The notes below the pieces were generated by a model. That model saw only the letters and a list, made by a program, of their open reading frames with translations. It was not told the DNA's origin and did no database searches. A stretch of 9,884 nt of DNA from CACKLF01 sp002725175 (lineage in GTDB: Bacteria > Pseudomonadota > Alphaproteobacteria > Rhodobacterales > Rhodobacteraceae). Position 1 is the first letter of the stretch. Every line of letters starts with the position of its first letter. Position numbers and translations under genes: made by a program. Location of the stretch: contig PBQX02000007.1 of NCBI GenBank assembly GCA_002725175.2, forward strand, positions 1-9,884, given 5' to 3'. Positions 1 to 6,214 of this stretch are shown piece by piece.

Positions 1-110
1 TCATCAAAATATTTTGAAAAGTTTCAATATAGTCAGTGACTAATGAGTTTATGCTAACTACGTAATGATAGATATTTTAAATTTATTTAGAAAATTAGTG
101 GGGTTCATTG
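1..110. promoter_or_regulatory. AT-rich leader of the GcvT-family gene with two inverted repeats
   Basis: This is the non-coding stretch before the first gene. It contains a perfect 14-bp palindrome at 4-17 (TCAAAATATTTTGA) and an inverted repeat with a 1-nt centre at 30-42 (TAGTCA-G-TGACTA). Either could be an operator or part of an upstream terminator. I cannot see a convincing -35/-10 pair, although several AT-rich hexamers could serve as a -10. A G-rich stretch GTGGGG at 98-103 lies 7 nt before the ATG at 111 and is the only plausible ribosome-binding site. Confidence 0.35.
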
Positions 111-1310
111 ATGCGCTCAAGTGATCGGACAACAAGAGATCTAATAAAAACTACTAACGGTGCTGGGTGGGACTATTCTCAGACGCGGCATCCTTACTTT
201 GAAATTGAACGCTCAAAGGGACCACATTACTGCCTATACAATAGACGCCATATGGCGGTTTGTTTTGACGATCATAGTACTGAAGAAGGTTATTGGTGGT
301 TAAGGCGTCAAGTTGCTGTATTGCACACTGGTGAGTTTCCAATCCAATTTGAAGGACCGGATGCAGAGAGCCTTCTTAATAAACTATTCACTAAAGATTT
401 TACAAAAGTAAAAGAAATGCGCTGTGGGTATGGCTTAGCCTGTTATGAAGATGGAGGTTTAATAGTTGATGGAATAGTGCTTCGTTTGGCCAAGGATAAA
501 TTTTGGTATGCACAGGCAGATGGTGATTTTTATAGTTGGTCTCGTGCTCATGCCTCAGGCTTAGACGTTAAAATCAGCGATCCTGATGTTTTTGTATCTC
601 AAGTTCAAGGCCCAAATGCTATGAAAGTTTTAGCAGCAGCTAGTGACAATGGTATGCCAGAACCTTTTGGCTATTTTGCTGTTGCTTCTGTGTCACTAGG
701 AGGCCAGGAAGTTATCATTAGTAGAACAGGATATACTAATGAACTTGGTTGGGAGTTTTATACGGAACCTCACCATGATCCAGATGCCCTATGGAATCAT
801 TTGGCTGACGTCGGGAAGAGCTATGGTATGGAAATTTTTGGATTAGATGCAATGAATATTAGAAGAATTGAAGCTGGAATACTTAACGCAGGTTCAGACT
901 TTAATCATACCACCAATCCTTTTGAGGTTGGACTCGGTCGTTTTGTAGATATGTCAAAAGAAGATTTTATCGGCAAATCTGCACTATTAAGTGCATCGCG
1001 AGGTTTGCGCCATTTTGGTATCAGATGCCTTTCTGGAGAGCCAATGATTTCTGGTGAGGTAAAAAAAAATGAGGAGAATATTGGGATTGTAACTGCTGGA
1101 GCAATCTCACCTTATTTGAAACATGGCATTGGATATGTGCTTCTTGAAAGTTCAGGTTTTAATTTTCATGAAAAAATTGAAATTAAATGTCGAGATGGTT
1201 CCATGCATGCTGCCGATTTAGTTGAGTTGCCATTTTATGATAAATTAGCAGAGATACCTAGGGGTAGGCTTGTTGATATACCCAAAAATTATCAGGAAAA
1301 AAAAGACTAA
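111..1310 (+). CDS. GcvT/DmdA-like folate-dependent aminomethyltransferase (demethylase) family protein
   Basis: This 399-residue protein belongs to the GcvT family, which moves a methyl or methylene group from a substrate to tetrahydrofolate in the cytoplasm. Visible family marks (numbered from the TTG at 108) include FEGPDA at 81-86, GGLIVDGIVL at 116-125 with D121 at the catalytic Asp position, VQGP at 166-169, SRTGYTNELGWEFY at 205-218, RRIEAGIL at 252-259 and PFEVGLGRFVDM at 271-282. The C-terminal barrel runs from about 300 to 375. The N-terminal third resembles the DMSP demethylase DmdA more than glycine-cleavage GcvT. However, the SGYSKQGG-type segment I remember from DmdA is replaced by a GcvT-like RTGYTNELG, so I do not call it DmdA. 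No gcvH or gcvP lies nearby, which argues against a glycine-cleavage role. ATG at 111 is preferred over the in-frame TTG at 108 because GTGGGG sits 7 nt upstream. The substrate is unknown. Confidence 0.85.
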   Translation: MRSSDRTTRDLIKTTNGAGWDYSQTRHPYFEIERSKGPHYCLYNRRHMAVCFDDHSTEEGYWWLRRQVAVLHTGEFPIQFEGPDAESLLNKLFTKDFTKVKEMRCGYGLACYEDGGLIVDGIVLRLAKDKFWYAQADGDFYSWSRAHASGLDVKISDPDVFVSQVQGPNAMKVLAAASDNGMPEPFGYFAVASVSLGGQEVIISRTGYTNELGWEFYTEPHHDPDALWNHLADVGKSYGMEIFGLDAMNIRRIEAGILNAGSDFNHTTNPFEVGLGRFVDMSKEDFIGKSALLSASRGLRHFGIRCLSGEPMISGEVKKNEENIGIVTAGAISPYLKHGIGYVLLESSGFNFHEKIEIKCRDGSMHAADLVELPFYDKLAEIPRGRLVDIPKNYQEKKD

Positions 1311-1327
1311 CTTAGATAAGCCTGTGG

Positions 1328-2419
1328 TCATATTTCGGAGAGTTTGACTGCTCTTTTTTCTATAGCAGAAAGCTGTGCGGCCAGTCCCATTCTTACGGCC
1401 CAAACACCTTCCTCGACACCAACCTCGACTTCCTTACCTTCTGTAACAACCTTTTGAAATTTTTCATGCTGATAAAACGTGGAACCGTTATGATCTCCTA
1501 CTTCTAGTAGATTTGAATCAATTGGAATGCTCTCTTCTGTTATAATTTTTTTCTTTCTATCGCTTATCACGATTTTTGAATCTGGTTGGCTTTCATTTTC
1601 ATTTTTCCAAAATCTTTTTGGTCCAATTAATTTGCATTCAATTTTGCCCATTTCACCGACGGCTGAAATTTCTTCTTGGTAAGTAGATATATCAGCAAAC
1701 ATACAAAGTTCCAGCATTGCACTTGTTCCATTTTCAAAGGTAACAATTACATATCCATGATCCCAGATGTTTGGTNTTANTCCATNATAAGATTCATCTA
1801 AATGATTGCAGGCTTGACTTCCAATGGCCATAATTTGNGTGGGATTGGAAGAGTTTATTAACCGCATTAGATCAAAAAAATGGCAACATTTCTCCACAAA
1901 GGTTCCNCCAGAGAATTCATTAAATCTATTCCAGTTGTCCACCTTTTTAAGAAAAGGNTACCTATGTTCTCTAATCGAAAGCATTCTTACTCCACCAGTT
2001 ATNGTATCNGCCTTACGAATGAATTCCTGAAGAGGGGGCATATATCTATACTCCATTGCAACCCATATAGGCGCTGAATAATTTTTATCAAANNAGGTTA
2101 TTTTTTTTATGTCTTCGATTTTTGTTACAACAGGTTTCTCGAGTAAAATTGGCACCTCAATATTCTCTCCTATTTCATGCAAGTCATCAATGTGACAAAA
2201 ATTTGGGGTAGCTATTACAATACAATCTAGNGNTNTCTTAGTTATTAAATCCTTCAATGATTCGAAAAAAATNGCCTCTGGNGCTATAGATTTGGCTAGC
2301 CTNCACATTTCTTTATTTGGCTCAAAAATTCCNGCNATTCTGGCATTTGGCAAAAGAGAAATATTGCGTATATGCTCTCGACCCATCATTCCGCAGCCAA
2401 CTATGCCATAATTTAACAT
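1328..2419 (-). CDS. Gfo/Idh/MocA-family NAD(P)-dependent oxidoreductase or glycosidase
   Basis: The 363-residue product has the two-domain Gfo/Idh/MocA layout. An N-terminal Rossmann fold carries GIVGCGMMG (residues 5-13, the GxGxxG dinucleotide motif) and IATPN at 69-73. The signature EKP lies at 94-96, where the Lys is usually catalytic. The C-terminal alpha/beta domain carries GTFVEKCCHFFD at 172-183 with E176, H180 and D183 at the usual active-site positions. X171 is a GGN codon, hence Gly. Relatives oxidise sugars or inositols with NAD(P); the GH109 and GH188 glycosidases use the same fold with a transient NAD redox step. It is divergent from the sulfonate monooxygenase/reductase pair and shares a regulatory gap with it, suggesting a linked substrate. 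Eighteen bases are N, 11 at third codon positions, and the frame stays open throughout. The ATG at 2419 has only a weak GGA upstream. Confidence 0.85.
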   Translation of the reverse strand: MLNYGIVGCGMMGREHIRNISLLPNARXXGIFEPNKEMXRLAKSIXPEXIFFESLKDLITKXXLDCIVIATPNFCHIDDLHEIGENIEVPILLEKPVVTKIEDIKKITXFDKNYSAPIWVAMEYRYMPPLQEFIRKXDXITGGVRMLSIREHRXPFLKKVDNWNRFNEFSXGTFVEKCCHFFDLMRLINSSNPXQIMAIGSQACNHLDESYXGXXPNIWDHGYVIVTFENGTSAMLELCMFADISTYQEEISAVGEMGKIECKLIGPKRFWKNENESQPDSKIVISDRKKKIITEESIPIDSNLLEVGDHNGSTFYQHEKFQKVVTEGKEVEVGVEEGVWAVRMGLAAQLSAIEKRAVKLSEI

Positions 2420-2458
2420 TGCAAATTTTCCATACTGATATTTAACAAATTACTCGGT

Positions 2459-2474
2459 CTTATTGTACAATAAG
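2459..2474. promoter_or_regulatory. Perfect 16-bp palindrome, candidate GntR-type operator
   Basis: CTTATTGTACAATAAG equals its own reverse complement. Its core TTGTACAA fits the GT/AC half-site pattern of operators bound by FadR-subfamily GntR regulators. It lies 39 nt from the Gfo/Idh start and 46 nt from the monooxygenase ATG, a natural position for one regulator controlling both divergent units. No regulator gene is present in the window. The family assignment is inference from the core pattern only. Confidence 0.45.
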
Positions 2475-2501
2475 CCTATGAATAATTTTTGATATAGTTA
2501 A

Positions 2502-2520
2502 TTGATTTAACTTAATTCAA
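2502..2520. promoter_or_regulatory. 19-bp imperfect inverted repeat before the monooxygenase gene
   Basis: TTGATTTAACTTAATTCAA pairs at 8 of 9 positions around a central C. If the TATAAT at 2533-2538 is the -10 box, this repeat covers the -35 zone and could be a second regulator site. Because it is AT-only apart from one G-C pair and the centre, chance is a real alternative. Confidence 0.25.
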
Positions 2521-3714
2521 ATGTTAACCAAATATAATGTTTTTAGAGCGGAGGATAGTTTGACAGTTGTACCCATAAGGTCATCAGATCTTGGCAGTTC
2601 TGAAATTTCATGGTTTTCGGCACTATGTTCAGATGATTATCAGTTCTTAGGGATACCTGACGGAAAGTTGAGATCTAATTGGGAACATTGCTCTAAAATT
2701 GTTAAAAATGCTGAAAAGCACGGGTTTAGAAATATTCTTTGCCCTTCTTCTTATCAGGTTGGTCAGGACACTTTGTCCTTTGTAGCAGGGTGTGGCCCAA
2801 TAACAGATTCAATTAACTTTTTAGCGGCCGTACGCTGTGGCGAAATGCAGCCTATAATGTTGGCAAGAACTATTGCAACTCTTGATCATATGTTAAAAGG
2901 CAGGTTGACAATTAATATCATTAGTTCTGATTTCCCCGGACAGAAAGAGGAGAGCGGTTTTCGTTATCAAAGGTCAAGAGAAGTTGTTGAAATATTAAAG
3001 CAAGCTTGGAATCAGGAAAAGATAAATTTTCATGGAGAAATTTATAATTTTGAAGATTTGACTACAGATCCTGCAAAACCTTTTCAGATAGGAGGGCCAC
3101 TTCTATATTTTGGTGGTTATTCCCCTCCGGCGCTTGAGCTTTGTGGACAGCATTGTGATGTTTATCTGATGTGGCCTGAGAAAGTTGAACAACTGAAGCA
3201 AAGAATGATTTCAGTAAATGAAGTTGCTGAAAGACATAACCGCAAACTTGATTATGGTCTAAGAGTACATGTCATAGTTCGTGATACAGAGTCTGAAGCT
3301 CAAGAATATGCTGATTATATTGTTTCTAAGCTTGATGATGATTATGGCCGTCAGATACGTGAAAGGGCTTTAGATTCAACTTCTCTAGGTGTATCACACC
3401 AAAGCAAAAATATCGAAATATCTGATGAATATGGCTATATTGAACCTAACCTGTGGACTGGGATCGGTAGGGCACGTTCAGGATGTGGTGCAGCAATAGT
3501 AGGATCAGCAGATCAGATCTTAAGTAAAATTGAAAGCTACAAAAAATTAGGCATAAAATCTTTTATTTTTTCTGGTTATCCACACCTTGAAGAATCTGAT
3601 TATTTTGGAGAGAAAATAATACCGCAGTTAAAAACTTGTTCATTACCCATAGAATATAATCGTATTCCAGCAGGAACGCCAGATACGCCATTAGGAGCAG
3701 GAGAGAGAAAATAA
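2521..3714 (+). CDS. SsuD-type FMNH2-dependent sulfonate monooxygenase, SmoC-like (putative sulfoquinovose monooxygenase)
   Basis: This is a luciferase-like (LLM) flavin monooxygenase of the alkanesulfonate type. Family enzymes use FMNH2 and O2 to cut C-S bonds, giving an aldehyde and sulfite in the cytoplasm. Landmarks shared with E. coli SsuD include ISWF at 29-32, ATLDHMLKGR at 119-128, PLLYFGGYS at 193-201, GLRVHVIVRDT at 246-256 (R248 and H250 at the R226/H228 positions), PNLWTGIGRARSGCG at 309-323 (R319 at the R297 position) and SGYPHLEE at 351-358 (Y353 at the Y331 position). The SsuD Cys54 region instead reads SSYQVGQD, so the substrate probably differs. The next gene, an aldo/keto reductase, starts 1 nt after the stop, suggesting it reduces the aldehyde product. 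No flavin reductase is in the window. The ATG at 2521 has no Shine-Dalgarno; TTG at 2560 has GGAGG 5 nt upstream and would give 384 residues, close to SsuD (about 381). Confidence 0.82.
   Translation: MLTKYNVFRAEDSLTVVPIRSSDLGSSEISWFSALCSDDYQFLGIPDGKLRSNWEHCSKIVKNAEKHGFRNILCPSSYQVGQDTLSFVAGCGPITDSINFLAAVRCGEMQPIMLARTIATLDHMLKGRLTINIISSDFPGQKEESGFRYQRSREVVEILKQAWNQEKINFHGEIYNFEDLTTDPAKPFQIGGPLLYFGGYSPPALELCGQHCDVYLMWPEKVEQLKQRMISVNEVAERHNRKLDYGLRVHVIVRDTESEAQEYADYIVSKLDDDYGRQIRERALDSTSLGVSHQSKNIEISDEYGYIEPNLWTGIGRARSGCGAAIVGSADQILSKIESYKKLGIKSFIFSGYPHLEESDYFGEKIIPQLKTCSLPIEYNRIPAGTPDTPLGAGERK
2533..2538 (+). promoter_or_regulatory. Consensus -10 hexamer inside the annotated 5' end
   Basis: TATAAT is an exact sigma-70 -10 match. 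It would place transcription start near 2545, downstream of the ATG at 2521 but 15 nt before the TTG at 2560. No good -35 lies 16-18 nt upstream, so an activator-dependent promoter or a chance match in AT-rich DNA must be considered. Confidence 0.3.
2550..2554 (+). promoter_or_regulatory. Ribosome-binding site pointing to a TTG start at 2560
   Basis: GGAGG sits 5 nt before an in-frame TTG at 2560-2562. This is a near-ideal Shine-Dalgarno, whereas the ATG at 2521 is preceded only by TTAATTCAA. It favours a product 13 residues shorter than the ATG-initiated one. Confidence 0.45.
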
Positions 3715-3715
3715 A

Positions 3716-4606
3716 ATGGAGAGAGTTAAGCTATCAGATGATATTGAATTTAGCCGGATCGCTTATGGGATGTGGCGTCTCACTGATGATCCAAATGTAT
3801 CGTCAGATCATGTAAGAAAAAAAATTGACTTGTGCCTTGATCAAGGAATTACAACTTTCGATCAGGCTGATATTTATGGAGATTACGGTGCCGAAGAAGT
3901 CTTCGGAAAGGTATTAAAACAAGATAAATCGCTTAGGCGTAAAATAGAGATTGTGACGAAATGTGATATTATTGCCCCCATTGGAAAATTTAAAAATGAA
4001 AAAGTTAAGTACTATGATACTTCAAAAAAGCATCTAACTTACTCTGTTGAATCATCACTCGCCAATATGTGTATTGAGCAAATTGATTTATTGCTCATTC
4101 ATCGCCCTGATCCCTTAATGGATGTTGAAGAAACCGCAGAATCACTGGATAATCTGGTAAAAAGTGGCAAGGTAAAGGCTATAGGAGTATCCAATTTTAG
4201 ACCTTGGGATTGGTCTTTGCTTCAATCAAGCATGCAGAGCAAACTTTTAACAAACCAGATTGAATTTTCATTAATGAAGCACGAACCTTTAACCAATGGT
4301 GATTTGGCTTTTCATTACAAGGAAAAAATACCTATAATGGCATGGTCTCCTCTAGGGGGTGGAGATTTGTTCAATTCAAAAGGGGAGTTACATAAATCTT
4401 TAGATACTATAGCAAGGAGCTACGATACTGATCTAGCGGCTGTGGCCCTATCTTGGATTTTGGCGCATCCTTCAAAAATTATTCCGGTCGTAGGTACAAA
4501 TAATATAGAAAGAATATCCAGACTTTCTGAGGCATTAGAGATACAGCTTGATAGAAAGGCTTGGTATGAACTCTATACAGCTGCTATTGGTGGGGAGGTC
4601 CCTTAG
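3716..4606 (+). CDS. Aldo/keto reductase, YdhF/SmoB-like (putative 6-oxo-glucose reductase)
   Basis: This complete 296-residue NAD(P)H-dependent (beta/alpha)8-barrel reductase acts on carbonyl groups in the cytoplasm. The aldo/keto reductase catalytic tetrad is visible: D49 and Y54 in FDQADIYG, K82 in VTKC and H129 in LLIHRPDPL. Cofactor-site marks include GVSNFRPWD at 157-165, TNQIEFS at 179-185, AWSPLGGG at 209-216 and PVVGTNNIERI at 257-267. The overall pattern resembles E. coli YdhF and SmoB, the 6-oxo-glucose reductase of the sulfoquinovose monooxygenase pathway. Only one base separates it from the upstream monooxygenase stop, and AGGAG at 3699-3703 inside that gene provides its ribosome-binding site, so the two are almost certainly co-transcribed. 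The SmoB role is inferred from this pairing; the aldo/keto reductase family assignment itself is secure. Confidence 0.87.
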   Translation: MERVKLSDDIEFSRIAYGMWRLTDDPNVSSDHVRKKIDLCLDQGITTFDQADIYGDYGAEEVFGKVLKQDKSLRRKIEIVTKCDIIAPIGKFKNEKVKYYDTSKKHLTYSVESSLANMCIEQIDLLLIHRPDPLMDVEETAESLDNLVKSGKVKAIGVSNFRPWDWSLLQSSMQSKLLTNQIEFSLMKHEPLTNGDLAFHYKEKIPIMAWSPLGGGDLFNSKGELHKSLDTIARSYDTDLAAVALSWILAHPSKIIPVVGTNNIERISRLSEALEIQLDRKAWYELYTAAIGGEVP

Positions 4607-4819
4607 AGGTAAATAAGTTGTATTTTTGCCTATTACTATAGAAGTGGTGAATGTATGGCAGTTTGTGCTGACCTTTTCACTAGTTATTTTTTCGCCTTGA
4701 CTCCTCTTATTAGCAGTGCATTAGTATCCCGATAAAAAATATCGGATTAATAAAAAGAATTTCGCGTATTTCTACGCAAACTTCGCTTTTTTGTAAAATC
4801 CATTAAAAAGGAGGGTTAA
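4607..4819. promoter_or_regulatory. 213-nt intergenic region ahead of the alpha-glucoside operon
   Basis: No gene is visible here. A possible promoter has TTGACT at 4697-4702 (5 of 6 against the -35 consensus) and TAGTAT at 4722-4727 (4 of 6), but the 19-nt spacing is long. An inverted repeat at 4729-4745 overlaps the expected transcription start. A smaller hairpin, GCGTA-TTTC-TACGC, lies at 4764-4777. A perfect AGGAGG at 4809-4814 lies 5 nt before the aglE ATG. I see no strong terminator for the upstream aldo/keto reductase gene. Confidence 0.45.
4729..4745. promoter_or_regulatory. Inverted repeat near the predicted aglE transcription start
   Basis: CCGATA-AAAAA-TATCGG is a 6-bp inverted repeat with a 5-nt centre. 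It is placed where a repressor would block the candidate promoter at 4697-4727. It lacks a following T-run, so a terminator reading rightward is unlikely. Agl operons are often governed by LacI-family AglR, but I do not recognise the usual CG-centred LacI-type site here. Confidence 0.3.
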
Positions 4820-6154
4820 ATGAAATATTTTTTAAGTGCAGCCTCAGTGGCCGCTACAACATTGGCTTTAATTGCAGGCTCAGCACACGCTGATGTATGC
4901 GATACGCCATCTAAACTTGGTGATATGGGTAGTTTTCCAGGAGAGGTGATAACGATCTCTGGGTCACTATTGGATAAAGACGAAGAGATGATGACGAATA
5001 CTTTAAACTGCTTTGAAAAAGCGACAGGTGCGGTCATTAAATACTCTGGTTCACGCGATTTTGCAGCCCTTATTGTTGCAGATTTACGTTCAAACAACGC
5101 GCCAAATGTGGCAATTTTTCCGCAACCTGGTCTTGCGGGCGACATGGCTAAAGAGGGTCATCTAGTTCCACTTGGTGATGATCTTGCGGCATGGATGACT
5201 GACAATTACGGTGCTGGTTCGTCTTGGGTTGATCTAGGTACATACGCAGATTCTAGCGGTAAAGACCACTTTTATGGCTTCGCTTTTAAAATGGATCTAA
5301 AATCCCTTGTTTGGTATTCACCTGAGCAATTTGAAGATAATGGCTATGAGATTCCAGCGACAATGGAAGAGTTAATTGAACTTTCTGATCAAATGGTTTC
5401 TGATGGCAACACTCCTTGGTGTATTGGTGTTGAATCCGGAAATGCAACAGGTTGGACTGCTACTGACTGGATGGAAGATATTATGCTTCGTACCGCTACA
5501 CCTGAGCAGTATGACATGTGGGTATCCAACGAACTACCTTTCAATAGCCCTGAAGTTATAAATGCAATGAACGTCTATGGCCAATTCTCCCGTAATGATG
5601 ATTACGTAGCGGGTGGTTCTAAGTCAGTTGCAACAACTTCGTTTGGTGATGCTCCTAAGGGATTATTTACTTCTCCTGCAAGTTGCATGATGCATCGTCA
5701 GGCTTCTTTTATCCCTGCATTTTTCCCGAAAAAAGGTGAAGAGGTGGCAACTGGTGAAGCAGATTTTTTCTATTTCCCACCATACGCGTCAGCTAATCTA
5801 GGAAATCCTGTACTTGGAGCAGGAACACTTTGGACTATGACAAAAGATTCTCCTGCAACGAGGGCACTGTTTAACTATTTTGCTGAGGCTTCGGCTCACG
5901 AGGCATGGATGTCCCAAGGTACATTCTTGACGGCGCATAAGGGAGCAGATTTATCGGCTTACGCGACACCTGCACTTGCAAAGCAAGGACAGATTCTTTC
6001 AAATGCGACAACTTTCCGCTTTGACGCTTCTGACTTAATGCCTGGTGCTATTGGTGCCGGTGCCTTTTGGTCTGAGATGACAAATTTTGCAAACGGTCAA
6101 GATGCGCAAACTACAGCTGACAATATTCAGGCAGCTTGGGACGCAATCAAGTAA
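4820..6154 (+). CDS. aglE: Alpha-glucoside ABC transporter periplasmic substrate-binding protein AglE
   Basis: This 444-residue family-1 type solute-binding protein captures alpha-glucosides (sucrose, maltose and trehalose in characterised relatives) in the periplasm for the AglFG permease. A Sec signal peptide is clear: short basic start MK, hydrophobic core at 4-20 and AHA at 22-24 with cleavage before D25. AglE-specific stretches include IFPQPGLAGDMA at 99-110, SWVDLGTYAD at 135-144, KSLVWYSPEQFED at 161-173, TPWCIGVESGNATGW at 198-212, PKGLFTSP at 279-286, RQASFIPAFFP at 293-303 and SDLMPGAIGAGAFW at 404-417. Mature-protein C27 and C64 might form a disulfide. The start is fixed by AGGAGG 5 nt upstream, the strongest ribosome site in the window, as expected for a protein needed in excess over its membrane partners. 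A stem-loop follows the stop. Confidence 0.93.
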   Translation: MKYFLSAASVAATTLALIAGSAHADVCDTPSKLGDMGSFPGEVITISGSLLDKDEEMMTNTLNCFEKATGAVIKYSGSRDFAALIVADLRSNNAPNVAIFPQPGLAGDMAKEGHLVPLGDDLAAWMTDNYGAGSSWVDLGTYADSSGKDHFYGFAFKMDLKSLVWYSPEQFEDNGYEIPATMEELIELSDQMVSDGNTPWCIGVESGNATGWTATDWMEDIMLRTATPEQYDMWVSNELPFNSPEVINAMNVYGQFSRNDDYVAGGSKSVATTSFGDAPKGLFTSPASCMMHRQASFIPAFFPKKGEEVATGEADFFYFPPYASANLGNPVLGAGTLWTMTKDSPATRALFNYFAEASAHEAWMSQGTFLTAHKGADLSAYATPALAKQGQILSNATTFRFDASDLMPGAIGAGAFWSEMTNFANGQDAQTTADNIQAAWDAIK

Positions 6155-6172
6155 AGGTACTTAAATTAAAAA

Positions 6173-6205
6173 AGAGGAGTGCGAAATTATTTTTCGCACT
6201 CCTCT
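6173..6205 (+). terminator. 14-bp intercistronic stem-loop between aglE and aglF
   Basis: AGAGGAGTGCGAAA (6173-6186) pairs perfectly with TTTCGCACTCCTCT (6192-6205) around a TTATT loop. An A-run precedes it and GCTTTTC follows. It resembles a leaky rho-independent terminator or an mRNA-stabilising hairpin, the usual arrangement after a binding-protein gene, which allows aglE to be expressed well above the permease genes. The T-run is short, so read-through into aglF is expected. Confidence 0.8.
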
Positions 6206-6214
6206 GCTTTTCTG

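Larger units (their letters stand above)
2420..2520. promoter_or_regulatory. Divergent intergenic regulatory region with two inverted repeats
   Basis: This 101-nt gap separates the leftward Gfo/Idh gene from the rightward monooxygenase gene and so must hold promoters for both. It contains a perfect 16-bp palindrome at 2459-2474 and a 19-bp imperfect inverted repeat at 2502-2520 that abuts the ATG at 2521. Promoter hexamers are ambiguous. TTGATA at 2489-2494 is a fair -35 for the right-hand gene, but the 17-nt-spaced -10 (TTAATT) is poor. On the other strand TTGAAT (2520-2515) and TATATC (2496-2491) are 18 nt apart and match consensus at 4 of 6 positions each. Confidence 0.5.

Noticed and set aside
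1061..1069. Run of nine A as a programmed slippage or frameshift site
   Set aside because: The reading frame continues through it into a normal C-terminal barrel, so no shift is needed to explain the protein.
111..1310. Naming the first gene dmdA or gcvT
   Set aside because: It shares features with both but lacks the DmdA-type SGYSKQGG segment and has no glycine-cleavage partners, so a specific name is not supported.
1311..1327. Bidirectional terminator between the convergent first two genes
   Set aside because: The 17-nt gap and its flanks hold no stem of useful length; any termination signal must lie within the coding ends or rely on Rho.
1328..2419. Gfo/Idh gene as a decayed pseudogene because of its many unknown residues
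   Set aside because: The unknowns come from N bases, the frame is uninterrupted over 363 codons, and the Rossmann, EKP and active-site motifs are intact.
4764..4777. GCGTA-TTTC-TACGC hairpin as a terminator for the aldo/keto reductase gene
   Set aside because: The stem is only 5 bp and the T-run starts about 8 nt beyond it, so it does not fit an intrinsic terminator.
4816..5145. Open frame of 109 codons on the minus strand
   Set aside because: It overlaps the signal peptide and N-terminal domain of aglE, and its product shows no domain or membrane pattern.
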